A stretch of DNA of 64,000 nt from Eunapius fragilis. Taxonomy: Eukaryota > Porifera > Demospongiae > Spongillida > Spongillidae. Below, one piece after another: positions 35,201 through 48,378 of this stretch (the stretch's first letter is position 1; every line of letters begins with the position of its first letter). Where the stretch lies: positions 9,925,007-9,989,006 of the forward strand of contig OY811977.1 in NCBI GenBank assembly GCA_963681505.1, in the 5' to 3' direction. Made by a program: the position numbers and the translations under genes. The notes beneath the pieces are model-generated. The model saw nothing but the letters and a program-made list of their open reading frames with translations. It was not told the DNA's origin and did no database searches.

Positions 35201-38200
35201 ATTCGTTTGGACCAATTGCTCCCAATTGCTCCCGCGGGAGCGATTGGGAGCAATTCGTTTGGACCAATTGCTCCCAATTGCTCCAGCGGGAGCGATTGGG
35301 AGCAATTTGTTTGGACCAATTGCTCCCAATTGCTCCCGCGGGAGCGATTGGGAGCAATTCGTTTGGACCAATTGCTCCTGCGGGAGCGATTGGGAGCAAA
35401 TTGTTTGGACCAATTGCTCCCAATTGCACCCGCGGGAACGATTGGGAGCAATTCGTTTGGACCAATTGCTCACAATTGCTCCCGCGGGAGCGAATCGGAG
35501 CAATTTGTTTCGACCAATTGCTCCCAATTGCTTCCGTGGGAGCGATTGGTAGCAATTCGTCTGGACCAATTGCTCCCAATTGCTCCCGCTGGAGCGATTC
35601 GGAGCAATTCGTCTGGACCAATTTTCTCAAAAGTGCTCCCGCCGGAGCCATTGGGAGCAATTCGTTTGGACCAATTGCTCCCAATTGCTCCCGGGGGAGC
35701 GATTGGGAGCAATTCGTTTGGACCAATTGCACCCAATTGCTCCCGCGGGAGCAATTTGGAGCAATTCGTTTGGACCAATTGCCCCCAATTGCTCCCACAT
35801 TCGTTTGGACCTATTGCTCCTAATTGCTCCTGCGGGGGCGATTCGGAGCAATTCGTTTGGACCAATTGCTCCCAATTGCTCCCGCGGGAGCGATTGGGAG
35901 CAATTCGTTTGGACCAATTGCTCCCAATTGCTCCCGCGGGAGCGATTTGTAGCAATTCGTTTGGACCAATTGCTCCCACATTCGTTTGGACAAATAGCGC
36001 CCAATTGCTCCCGCGGGAGCGATTGGTAGCAATTCGTGTGGACCAATTGCTCCCAATTGCTCCCGCATTCGTTTGGACCAATTACTCCCAATTGCTCCCG
36101 CATTCGTTTGGACCAATTGCTCCCAATTGCTCCCGCGGGAGCGATTGGGAGCAATTCGTTTGTACCAATTGCTCCCAATTGCTCCCGCGGGAGCAATTCG
36201 GAGCAATTCGGTTGGACCAATTGCTCCCAATTGTTCCCGAATTCGTTTGGACCAATTGCTCCCAATTGCTCCCGCGGGAGCGATTCGGAGCAATTCGTTT
36301 GGACCAATTGCTCCCTATTGCTCCCGCGGGAGCGATTTGTAGCAATTCGTTTGGACCAATTGCTCCCACATTCGTTTGGACCAATAGCTCCCAATTGCTC
36401 CCGCGGGAGCGATTGGTAGCAATTCGTTTGGACCAATTTCTCCCAATTGCTCCCGCGGGAGCAATTCGGAGCAATTCGTTTGGACCAATTGCCCCCAATT
36501 GCTCCCGCATTCGTTTGGACCTATTGCTCCTAATTGCTACCGTGGGAGCAATTCGGAGCAATTCGTTTGGACCAATTGCTCCCAATTGCTCCCGCGGGAG
36601 CGATTTGGAGCAATTCGTTTGGACCAATTGCTCCCAATTGCTCCCACGGGAGCGATTTGGAGCAATTCGTTAGGACCAATTGCTCCCAAATGCTCCCACA
36701 TTCGTTTGGACCAATTGCTCCCAATTGCTCCCGCGGGAGCGATTGGGAACAATTCGTTTCGACGAATTGCTCCCAATTGCTCCCGCGGGAGCAATTCGGA
36801 GCAATTCGTTTGGACCAATTGCTCCCAATTGCTGCCGCTGGAGAGATTGGGAGCATTTTGTTTGGACCAAATCCTCCCAATTGCTCAAGCGGGAGCGATT
36901 GGGTGCAATTCGTTTGGACCTATTGCTCCCAATTGCTCCTGCGGGAGCGATTTGGAGCAATTCGTTTGGACCAATTGCTCCCAATTGCTCCCGCGGCAGC
37001 GATTGGGAGCAATTCGTTTGGACCAATTGCTCCCAATTGCTTCCGCGCGAGCGATTGGGAGCAATTCGTTTGGACCAATTGCTCCCTGTTGCTCCCGCGG
37101 GAGCGATTCGGAGCAATTCGTTTGGACCAATTGCTCCCAATTGCTCCCGCGTGAGCGATTTGGAGCAATTCGTTTTGACCAATTGCTCCCAATTGCTCCC
37201 GCGGGAGCGATTGGGAGCAATTCGTTTGGACCAATTGCTCCCAATTACTCCCGCAGGAGCAATTCTGAGCAATTCGTTTGGACCAATTGCTCCTAATTGC
37301 TCCCTCATTCGTTTGGACCAATTGCTCACAATTGCTCCCGCAATTGTTTGGACCAATTGCTCCCGCGGGAGCGATTGGGAGCAATTCGTTTGGACCAATT
37401 GCTCCCAATTGCTCCCGCGGCAGCGATTGGGAGCAATTCGTTTGGACCAATTGCTCCCAATTGCTTCCGCGCGAGCGATTGGGAGCAATTCGTTTGTACC
37501 AATTGCTCCCTGTTGCTCCCGCGGGAGCGATTGGGAGCAATTCATTTGGACCAATTGCTCCCAATTGCTCCCGCGGGAGCGATTGGGAGCAATTCGTTTG
37601 GACCAATTGCTCCCAATTGCTCCAGCGGGAGCGATTGGGAGCAATTTGTTTGGACCAATTGCTCCCAATTGCTCCCGCGGGAGCGATTGGGAGCAATTCG
37701 TTTGGACCAATTGCTCCTGCGGGAGCGATTGGGAGCAAATTGTTTGGACCAATTGCTCCCAATTGCACCCGCGGGAACGATTGGGAGCAATTCGTTTGGA
37801 CCAATTGCTCACAATTGCTCCCGCGGGAGCGAATCGGAGCAATTTGTTTCGACCAATTGCTCCCAATTGCTTCCGTGGGAGCGATTGGTAGCAATTCGTC
37901 TGGACCAATTGCTCCCAATTGCTCCCGCGGGAGCGATTCGGAGCAATTCGTTTGGACCAATTGCTCAAAAGTGCTCCCGCCGGAGCCATTGGGAGCAATT
38001 CGTTTGGACCAATTGCTCCCAATTGCTCCCGGGGGAGCGATTGGGAGCAATTCGTTTGGACCAATTGCTCCCACATTCGTTTGGACAAATAGCGCCCAAT
38101 TGCTCCCGCGGGAGCGATTGGTAGCAATTCGTTTGGACCAATTGCTCCCAATTGCTCCCGCATTCGTTTGGACCAATTGCTCCCAATTGCTCCCGCGGGA

Positions 38201-39604
38201 GCGATTGGGAGCAATTCGTTTGGACCAATTGCTCCCAATTGCTCCCGCATTCGTTTGGACCAATTGCTCCCAATTGCTCCCGCGGGAGCGATTGGGAGCA
38301 ATTCGTTTGTACCAATTGCTCCCAATTGCTCCCGCGGGAGCAATTCGGAGCAATTCGGTTGGACCAATTGCTCCCAATTGTTTCCGAATTCGTTTGGACC
38401 AATTGCTCCCAATTGCTCCCGCGGGAGCGATTCGGAGCAATTCGTTTGGACCAATTGCTCCCTATTGCTCCCGCGGGAGCGATTTGTAGCAATTCGTTTG
38501 GACCAATTGCTCCCACATTCGTTTGGACCAATAGCTCCCAATTGCTCCCGCGGGAGCGATTGGTAGCAATTCGTTTGGACCAATTGCTCCCAATTGCTCC
38601 CGCGGGAGCAATTCGGAACAATTCGTTTGGACCAATTGCCCCCAATTGCTCCCGCATTCGTTTGGACCTATTGCTCCTAATTGCTACCGTGGGAGCAATT
38701 CGGAGCAATTCGTTTGGACCAATTGCTCCCAATTGCTCCCGCGGGAGCGATTTGGAGCAATTCGTTTGGACCAATTGCTCCCAATTGCTCCCACGGGAGC
38801 GATTTGGAGCAATTCGTTTGGACCAATTGCTCCCAAATGCTCCCACATTCGTTTGGACCAATTGCTCCCAATTGCTCCCGCGGGAGCGATTGGGAACAAT
38901 TCGTTTCGACGAATTGCTCCCAATTGCTCCCGCGGGAGCAATTCGGAGCAATTCGTTTGGACCAATTGCTCCCAATTGCTGCCGCTGGAGAGATTGGGAG
39001 CATTTTGTTTGGACCAAATCCTCCCAATTGCTCAAGCGGGAGCGATTGGGTGCAATTCGTTTGGACCTATTGCTCCCAATTGCTCCTGCGGGAGCGATTT
39101 GGAGCAATTCGTTTGGACCAATTGCTCCCAATTGCTCCCGCGGCAGCGATTGGGAGCAATTCGTTTGGACCAATTGCTCCCAATTGCTTCCGCGCGAGCG
39201 ATTGGGAGCAATTCGTTTGGACCAATTGCTCCCTGTTGCTCCCGCGGGAGCGATTCGGAGCAATTCGTTTGGACCAATTGCTCCCAATTGCTCCCGCGTG
39301 AGCGATTTGGAGCAATTCGTTTTGACCAATTGCTCCCAATTGATCCCGCGGGAGCGATTGGGAGCAATTCGTTTGGACCAATTGCTCCCAATTACTCCCG
39401 CAGGAGCAATTCTGAGCAATTCGTTTGGACCAATTGCTCCTAATTGCTCCCTCATTCGTTTGGACCAATTGCTCACAATTGCTCCCGCATTCGTTTGGAC
39501 CAATTGCTCCCGCGGGAGCGATTGGGAGCAATTCGTTTGGACCAATTGCTCCTAATTGCTCCCGCGGCAGCGATTGGGAGCAATTCGTTTGGACCAATTG
39601 CTCC

Positions 39605-42600
39605 CAATTGCTTCCGCGCGAGCGATTGGGAACAATTCGTTTGTACCAATTGCTCCCTGTTGCTCCCGCGGGAGCGATTGGGAGCAATTCGTTTGGACCA
39701 ATTGCTCTCAATTACTCCCGCGAGAGCAATTCTGAGCAATTCGTTTGGACCAATTGCTCCTAATTGCTCCCTCATTCGTTTGGACCAATTGCTCACAATT
39801 GCTCCCGCATTCGTTTGGACCAATTGCTCCCGCGGGAGCGATTGGGAGCAATTCGTTTGGACCAATTGCTCCCAATTGCTCCCGCGGCAGCGATTGTGAG
39901 CAATTCGTTTGGACCAATTGCTCCCAATTGCTTCCGCGCGAGCGATTGGGAGCAATTCGTTTGGACCAATTGCTCCCAATTGCTCCCGCGTGAGCGATTT
40001 GGAGCAATTCGTTGTGACCAATTGCTCCCAATTGCTCCCGCGGGAGCGATTGGGAGCAATTCGTTTGGACCAATTGCTCCCAATTATCCCGCGGGAGCAA
40101 TTCTGAGCAATTCGTTTGGACCAATTGCTCCTATTTTCTCCCTCATTCGTTTGGACCAATTGCTCACAATTGCTCCCGCATTCGTTTGGACCAATTGCTC
40201 CCAATTGCTCCCGCGGGAGCGATTGGGAGCAATTCGATTGGAACAATTGCTCCCAATTGCTCCCGCGGGAGCAATTCGGAGCAGTTCGTTTGGACCAATT
40301 GCACCCAATTGCTCCCGCGGGAGCGATTTGGAGCAGTTCGTTTGGGCCAATTGCTACCAATTGCTCCAGCGGGAGCGATTGGGAGCAATTCATTTGGACC
40401 AATTGCTCCCAATTGCTCCCGCGGGAGCGATTGGGAGCAATTCGTTTGGACCAATTGCTCCCAATCGCTCCAGCGGGAGCGATTGGGAGTAATTTGTTTG
40501 GACCAATTGCTCCCAATTGCTCCCGCGGGAGCGATTGGGAGCAATTCGTTTGGACCAATTGCTCCTGCGGGAGCGATTGGGAGCAAATTGTTTGGACCAA
40601 TTGCTCCCAATTGCACCCGCGGGAACGATTGGGAGCAAATCGTTTGGACCAATTGCTCACAATTGCTCGCGCGGGAGCGAATCGGAGCAATTTGTTTCGA
40701 CCAATTGCTCCCAATTGCTTCCGTGGGAGCGATTGGTAGCAATTCGTCTGGACCAATTGCTCCCAATTGCTCCCGCGGGAGCGATTCGGAGCAATTCGTT
40801 TGGACCAATTGCTCAAAAGTGCTGCCGCCGGAGCGATTGGGAGCAATTCGTTTGGACCAATTGCTCCCAATTGCTCCCGGGGGAGCGATTGGGAGCAATT
40901 CGTTTGGACCAATTGCTCCCAATTGCTCCCGCGGGAGCAATTTGGAGCAATTCGTTTGGACCAATTGCCCCCAATTGCTCCCACATTCGTTTGGACCTAT
41001 TGCTCCTAATTGCTCCCGCGGGGGCGATTCGGAGCAATTCGTTTGGACCAATTGCTCCCAATTGCTCCCGCGTGAGCGATTGGGAGCAATTGGTTTGGAC
41101 CAATTGCTCCCAATTGCTCCCGCGGGAGCGATTGGGAGCAATTCGTTTGGACCAATTGCTCCCAATTGCTCCCGCGCGAGCGATTGGGAGCAATTCGTTT
41201 GGACCAATTGCTCCCGCGGGAGTAATTCTGAGCAATTCGTTTGGACCAATTGCTCCCAATTGCTCCGGCATTCGTTTGGACTAATTGCTCCCAATTGCTC
41301 TGGCATTCGTTTGGACTAATTGCTCCCAATTGCTCCGGCATTCGTTTGGACTAATTGCTCCCAATTGCTCCGGCATTCGTTTGGACTAATTGCTCCCAAT
41401 TGCTCCGGCATTCGTTTGGACTAATTGCTCCCAATTGCTCCCACGGGAGCGATTCGGAGCAATTCGTTTGGACCAATTGCTCCCAATTGCTCCCGCGGGA
41501 GCGATTGGGAGCAATTCGTTTCGACCAATTGCTCCCAATTGCTCCCGTGGGAGCGATTCGGAGCAATTCGTCTGGACCAATTGCTCCCAATTGCTCCAGC
41601 GAGAGCGATTCGGAGCAATTCGTTTTGACCAATTGCTCCCAATTGCTCCCGCGGGAGCGATTGGGAGCAATTCGTTTGGACCAATTGCTCCCAATTGCTC
41701 CCGAGGGAGCGATTGGGAGCAATTCGTTTGGACCAATTGCTCCCAATTGCTCCCGAGGGAGCGATTGGGAGCAATTCGTTTGGACCAATTGCTCCCAATT
41801 GCTCCCGCGGGAGCGATTGGGAGCAATTTGTTTGGACCAATTGCTCCCAATTGCTCCCGCGGGAGCGATTGGGAGCAATTCATTTGGACCAATTGCTCCT
41901 GCGGGAGCGATTGGGAGCAAATCGTTTGGACCAATTGCTCCCAATTGCTCCCGCGGGAACGATTGGGAGCAATTCGTTTGGATCAATTGCTCACAATTGC
42001 TCCCGCGGGAGCGAATCGGAGCAATTCGTTTCGACCAATTGCTCCCAATTGCTTCCGTGGGAGCGATTGGTAGCAATTCGTCTGGACCAATTGCTCCCAA
42101 TTGCTCCCGCGGGAGCGATTCGGAGCAATTCGTTTGGACCAATTGCTCAAAAGTGCTCCCGCCGGAGCGATTGGGAGCAATTCGTTTGGACCAATTGCTC
42201 CCAATTGCTCCCGGGGGAGCGATTGGGAGCAATTCGTTTGGACCAATTGCTCCCAATTGCTCCCGCGGGAGCAATTCGGAGCAATTCGTTTGGACCAATT
42301 GCCCCCAATTGCTCCCGCATTCGTTTGGACCTATTGCTCTAATTGCTCCCGCGGGGGCGATTCGGAGCAATTCGTTTGGACCAATTACTCCCAATTGCTC
42401 CCGCGTGAGCGATTGGGAGCAATTGGTTTGGACCAATTGCTCCCAATTGCTCCCGCGGGAGCGATAGGGAGCAATTCGTTTGGACCAATTGCTCCCAATT
42501 GCTCCCGCGCGAGCGATTGGGAGCAATTCGTTTGGACCAATTGCTCCCGCGGGAAGTAATTCTGAGCAATTCGTTTGGACCAATTGCTCCCAAATGCTCC

Positions 42601-43818
42601 GGCATTCGTTTGGACTAATTGCTCCCAATTGCTCCGGCATTCGTTTGGACTAATTGCTCCCAATTGCTCCCACGGGAGCGATTCGGAGCAATTTGTTTGG
42701 ACCAATTGCCCCTATTGCTCCCGCTGGAGCGATTGGGAGCAATTCGTTTCGACCAATTGCTCCCAATTGCTCCCTTGGGAGCGATTCGGAGCAATTCGTC
42801 TGGACCAATTGCTCCCAATTGCTCCCGCGGGAGCGATTCGGAGCAATTCGTTTGGACCAATTCCTCCCAATTGCTCCCGCGGGAGCGATTGGGAGCAATT
42901 CGTTTGGCCAATTGCTCCCGCGGGAGCGATTGGGAGGAATTCGTTTGGACCACTTGCTCCCGATTGCTCCCGCGGGAGCGATTGGGAGGAATTCGTTTGG
43001 ACCAAATCCTCAAAATTGCTCCCGCGGGAGCGATTGGGAGCAATTCGTTTGGACCAATTGCTCCTAATTGCTCCCGGGGGAGCGATTGGGAGCAATTCGT
43101 TTGGACCAATTGCACCCAATTGCTCCCGCGGGAGCAATTCAGAGCAATTCGTTTGGACCAATTGCTCCCAATTGCTCCCGCATTCGTTTGGACAAATTGC
43201 TCCCAATTGCTCTCGCGGGAGCGATTCGGAGCAATTCGTTTGGACCAATTGCTCCCAATTGCTCCCGCGGGAGCGATTCGGAGCAATCGTCTGGACCAAT
43301 TGCTCCCAATTGCTCCCGCGGGAGCGATTCGGAGCAAATCGTTTGGACCAATTGCTCCCAATTGCTCCCGCGGGAGCGATTGGGAGCAATTTGTTTGGAC
43401 TAATATTTCCCAATTGCTCCCGCGGGAGCGATTGGGAGCAATTCGTTTGGACCAATTGCTCCCAATTGCTCCCGCATTCGTTTGGACCAATTGCTCCCAA
43501 TTGCTCCCGCGGGAGCGATTGGGAGCAATTCGTTTGGACCAAATGCTCCCAATTGCTCCCGCGCGAGTGATTGGGAGCAATTCGTTTGGACCAATTGCTC
43601 CCAATTGCTCCCGCGGGAGCAATTCTGAGCAATTCGTTTGGACCAATTGCTCCCAATTTCTCCTGCATTCGTTTGGACTAATTCTTCCCAATTGCTCCCG
43701 CGGGAGCGAATCGGAGCAATTTGTATGGACCAATTGCTCCCAATTGCTCCCATGGGAACGATTCGGAGCAAATCGTCTGGACCAATTGCTCCCAACTGCT
43801 TCCGCGGGAGCGATTTGG
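39605..43818. repeat. 4.2-kb segment of family B, copied 8779 bp downstream
   Basis: The segment matches 48384-52597 at a constant offset of 8779 bp, including rare variants: CAATTATCCCGCGGG (40081 and 48860), CTCCTATTTTCTCCC (40128 and 48907), the five-copy 35-bp block (41267 and 50046) and the single-base-changed GGGAAGTAATTCTGAG (42551 and 51330). Differences are very few. The left edge follows CAATTGCTTCCGCGCGAGC, and the right edge is near the CAACTGCTTCCGC variant. Confidence 0.88.
41267..41441. repeat. Five perfect-register 35-bp truncated units, first of three such blocks
   Basis: GGCATTCGTTTGGACTAATT followed by GCTCCCAATTGCTCC repeats at 41267, 41302, 41337, 41372 and 41407. The same block is present at 50046-50220 and 61071-61245. 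It carries the linked variants CTCCGGC and GGACTAATT, which are rare elsewhere, so it amplified once and was then carried along by the larger duplications. Confidence 0.9.
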
Positions 43819-43819
43819 A

Positions 43820-46800
43820 GCAATTCGTTTGGACCAATTGCTCCCAATTGCTCCCGCGGCAGCGATTGGGAGCAATTCGTTTGGACCAATTGCTCCCAAT
43901 TGCTTCCGCGCGAGCGATTGGGAGCAATTCGTTTGGACCAATTGCTCCCTGTTGCTCCCGCGGGAGCGATTCGGAGCAATTCGTTTGGACCAATTGCTCC
44001 CAATTGCTCCCGCGTGAGCGATTTGGAGCAATTCGTTTTGACCAATTGCTCCCAATTGCTCCCGCGGGAGCGATTGGGAGCAATTCGTTTGGACCAATTG
44101 CTCCCAATTACTCCCGCAGGAGCAATTCTGAGCAATTCGTTTGGACCAATTGCTCCTAATTGCTCCCTCATTCGTTTGGACCAATTGCTCACAATTGCTC
44201 CCGCATTCGTTTGGACCAATTGCTCCCGCGGGAGCGATTGGGAGCAATTCGTTTGGACCAATTGCTCCCAATTGCTCCCGCGGCAGCGATTGGGAGCAAT
44301 TCGTTTGGACCAATTGCTCCCAATTGCTTCCGCGCGAGCGATTGGGAGCAATTCGTTTGTACCAATTGCTCCCTGTTGCTCCCGCGGGAGCGATTGGGAG
44401 CAATTCGTTTGGACCAATTGCTCCCAATTACTCCCGCGGGAGCAATTCTGAGCAATTCGTTTGGACCAATTGCTCCTAATTGCTCCCTCATTCGTTTGGA
44501 CCAATTGCTCATAATTGCTCCCGCATTCGTTTGGACCAATTGCTCCCGCGGGAGCGATTGGGAGCAATTCGTTTGGACCAATTGCTCCCAATTGCTCCCG
44601 CGGCAGCGATTGTGAGCAATTCGTTTGGACCAATTGCTTCCGCGCGAGCGATTGGGAGCAATTCGTTTGTACCAATTGCTCCCTGTTGCTCCCGCGGGAG
44701 CGATTGGGAGCAATTCGTTTGGACCAATTGCTCCCAATTGCTCCCGCGGGAGCGATTCGGAGCAAATCGTTTGGACCAATTGCTCCCAATTGCTCCCGCG
44801 GGAGCGATTGGGAGCAATTTGTTTGGACTACTATTTCCCAATTGCTCCCGCGGGAGCGATTGGGAGCAATTCGTTTGGACCAATTGCTCCCAATTGCTCC
44901 CGCATTCGTTTGGACCAATTGCTCCCAATTGCTCCCGCGGGAGCGATTGGGAGCAATTCGTTTGGACCAAATGCTCCCAATTGCTCCCGCGCGAGTGATT
45001 GGGAGCAATTCGTTTGGACCAATTGCTCCCAATTGCTCCCGCGGGAGCAATTCTGAGCAATTCGTTTGGACCAATTGCTCCCAATTTCTCCTGCATTCGT
45101 TTGGACTAATTCTTCCCAATTGCTCCCGCGGGAGCGAATCGGAGCAATTCGTATGGACCAATTGCTCCCAATTGCTCCCATGGGAACGATTCGGAGCAAA
45201 TCGTCTGGACCAATTGCTCCCAACTGCTCCCGCGGGAGCGATTTGGAGCAATTCGTTTCGACCAATTACTCCCAATTGCTCCCGCTGGAGCGATTGTGAG
45301 CAATTCGTTTGGACCAATTGCTCTCTATTGCTCCCGCGGGAGCGATTCAGAGCAATTCGTTTGGACCAATTGCTCCCAATTGCTCCCGCGGGAGCGATTG
45401 GGAGCAATTCGTTTGGACCAATTGCTCCCAATTGCTCCCGTGGGAGCGATTAGGAGCAATTCGTTTGGACCGATTGCTCCCAATTGCTCCCGCGGGAGCA
45501 ATTGGGAGCAATTGGGAGCAATTTGTTTGGACCTATTGCTCCCAATTGCTTTCGCGGGAGCGATTGGGAGCAATTCGTTTGGACCAATTGCTTCCAATTG
45601 CTCCCGCATTCGTTTGGACCAATTGCTCCCAATTGCTCCCGCGGGAGCGATTGGGAGCAATTCGTTTGGACCAATTGCTCCCAATTGCTCCCGCATTCGT
45701 TTGGACCAATTGCTCCCAATTGCTCCCGCGGGAGCGATTGGGAGCAATTCGTTTGTACCAATTGCTCCCAATTGCTCTTGCGGGAGCGATTCGGAGCAAT
45801 TCGTTTGGACCAATTGCTCCCTATTGCTCCCGCGGGAGCGATTTGTAGCAATTCGTTTGGACCAATTGCTCCCACATTCGTTTGGACCAATAGCTCCCAA
45901 TTGCTCCCGCGGGAGCGATTGGTAGCAATTCGTTTGGACCAATTGCTCCCAATTGCTCCCGCGGGAGCAATTCGGAGCAATTCGTTTGGAGCAATTGCCC
46001 CCAATTGCTCCCGCATTCGTTTGGACCTATTGCTCCTAATTGCTACCGTGGGAGCAATTCGGAGCAGTTCGTTTGGACCAATTGCTCCCAATTGCTCAAG
46101 CGGGAGCGATTGGGTGCAATTCGTTTGGACCTATTGCTCCCAATTGCTCCTGCGGGAGCGATTTGGAGCAATTCGTTTGGACCAATTGCTCCCAATTGCT
46201 CCCGCGGCAGCGATTTGGAGCAATTCGTTTGGACCAATTGCTCCCAATTGCTTCCGCGCGAGCGATTGGGAGCAATTCGTTTGGACCAATTGCTCCCTGT
46301 TGCTCCCGCGGGAGCGATTCGGAGCAATTCGTTTGGACCAATTGCTCCCAATTGCTCCCGCGTGAGCGATTTGGAGCAATTCGTTTTGACCAATTGCTCC
46401 CAATTGCTCCCGCGGGAGCGATTGGGAGCAATTCGTTTGGACCAATTGCTCCCAATTACTCCCGCAGGAGCAATTCTGAGCAATTCGTTTGGACCAATTG
46501 CTCCTAATTGCTCCCTCATTCGTTTGGACCAATTGCTCACAATTGCTCCCGCATTCGTTTGGACCAATTGCTCCCGCGGGAGCGATTGGGAGCAATTCGT
46601 TTGGACCAATTGCTCCCAATTGCTCCCGCGGCAGCGATTGGGAGCAATTCGTTTGGACCAATTGCTCCCAATTGCTTCCGCGCGAGCGATTGGGAGCAAT
46701 TCGTTTGTACCAATTGCTCCCTGTTGCTCCCGCGGGAGCGATTGGGAGCAATTCGTTTGGACCAATTGCTCCCAATTACTCCCGCGGGAGCAATTCTGAG

Positions 46801-48378
46801 CAATTCGTTTGGACCAATTGCTCCTAATTGCTCCCTCATTCGTTTGGACCAATTGCTCACAATTGCTCCCGCATTCGTTTGGACCAATTGCTCCCGCGGG
46901 AGCGATTGGGAGCAATTCGTTTGGACCAATTGCTCCCAATTGCTCCCGCGGCAGCGATTGTGAGCAATTCGTTTGGACCAATTGCTCCCAATTGCTTCCG
47001 CGCGAGCGATTGGGAGCAATTCGTTTGTACCAATTGCTCCCTGTTGCTCCCGCGGGAGCGATTGGGAGCAATTCGTTTGGACCAATTGCTCCCAATTGCT
47101 CCCGCGTGAGCGATTTGGAGCAATTCGTTGTGACCAATTGCTCCCAATTGCTCCCGCGGGAGCGATTGGGAGCAATTCGTTTGGACCAATTGCTCCCAAT
47201 TACTCCCGCGGGAGCAATTCTGAGCAATTCGTTTGGACCAATTGCTCCTAATTGCTCCCTCATTCGTTTGGACCAATTGCTCACAATTGCTCCCGCATTC
47301 GTTTGGACGAATTGCTCCCAATTGCTCTCGCGGGAGCGATTGGGAGCAATTCGATTGGAACAATTGCTCCCAATTGCTCCCGCGGGAGCAATTCGGAGCA
47401 GTTTGTTTGGACCAATTGCACCCAATTGCTCCCGCGGGAGCGATTTGGAGCAGTTCGTTTGGGCCAATTGCTACCAATTGCTCCAGCGGGAGCGATTGGG
47501 AGCAATTCGTTTGGACCAATTGCTCCCAATTGCTCCCGCGGGAGCGATTGGGAGCAATTCGTTTGGACCAATTGCTCCCAATTGCTCCAGCGGGAGCGAT
47601 TGGGAGCAATTTGTTTGGACCAATTGCTCCCAATTGCTCCCGCGGGAGCGATTGGGAGCAATTCGTTTGGAGCAATTGCTCCTGCGGGAGCGATTGGGAG
47701 CAAATTGTTTGGACCAATTGCTCCCAATTGCACCCGCGGGAACGATTGGGAGCAAATCGTTTGGACCAATTGCTCGCAATTGCTCCCGCGGGAGCGAATC
47801 GGAGCAATTTGTATCGACCAATTGCTCCCAATTGCTTCCGTGGGAGCGATTGGTAGCAATTCGTCTGGACCAATTGCTCCCAATTGCTCCCGCGGGAGCG
47901 ATTCGGAGCAATTCGTTTGGACCAATTGCTCAAAAGTGCTCCCGCCGGAGCGATTGGGAGCAATTCGTTTGGACCAATTGCTCCCAATTGCTCCCGGGGG
48001 AGCGATTGGGAGCAATTCGTTTGGACCAATTGCTCCCAATTGCTCCCGCGGGAGCAATTTGGAGCAATTCGTTTGGACCAATTGCCCCCAATTGCTCCCA
48101 CATTCGTTTGGACCTATTGCTCCTAATTGCTCCCGCGGGGGCGATTCGGAGCAATTCGTTTGGACCAATTGCTCCCAATTGCTCCCGCGTGAGCGATTGG
48201 GAGCAATTGTTTTGGACCAATTGCTCCCAATTGCTCCCGCGGGAGCGATTGGGAGCAATTCGTTTGGACCAATAGCTCCCAATTGCTCCCGCGGGAGCGA
48301 TTGGTAGCAATTCGTTTGGACCAATTGCTCCCAATTGCTCCCGCGGGAGCAATTCGGAGCAATTCGTTTGGAGCAATT
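43820..48378. repeat. 4.6-kb segment of family B, copied 9933 bp downstream
   Basis: The segment matches about 53753-58311 at a constant offset of 9933 bp. Shared rare variants include GGACTACTATTTCCC (44826 and 54759), CAATTGCTCATAATTGC (44504 and 54437) and the tripled GAGCAATTGGGAGCAATTGG (45496 and 55429). It starts just right of where the 8779-bp duplicate ends, so the two duplicated segments are neighbours. Confidence 0.88.

Noticed and set aside
42615..45431. Minus-strand open frame of 938 codons, with many others of 200-870 codons in 29175-63993, as a giant repetitive protein
   Set aside because: All six frames are open in the 52-bp consensus, the frames overlap each other on both strands, and unit variants (indels, truncated units) shift frame freely. 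No signal peptide, domain or frame preference is visible.
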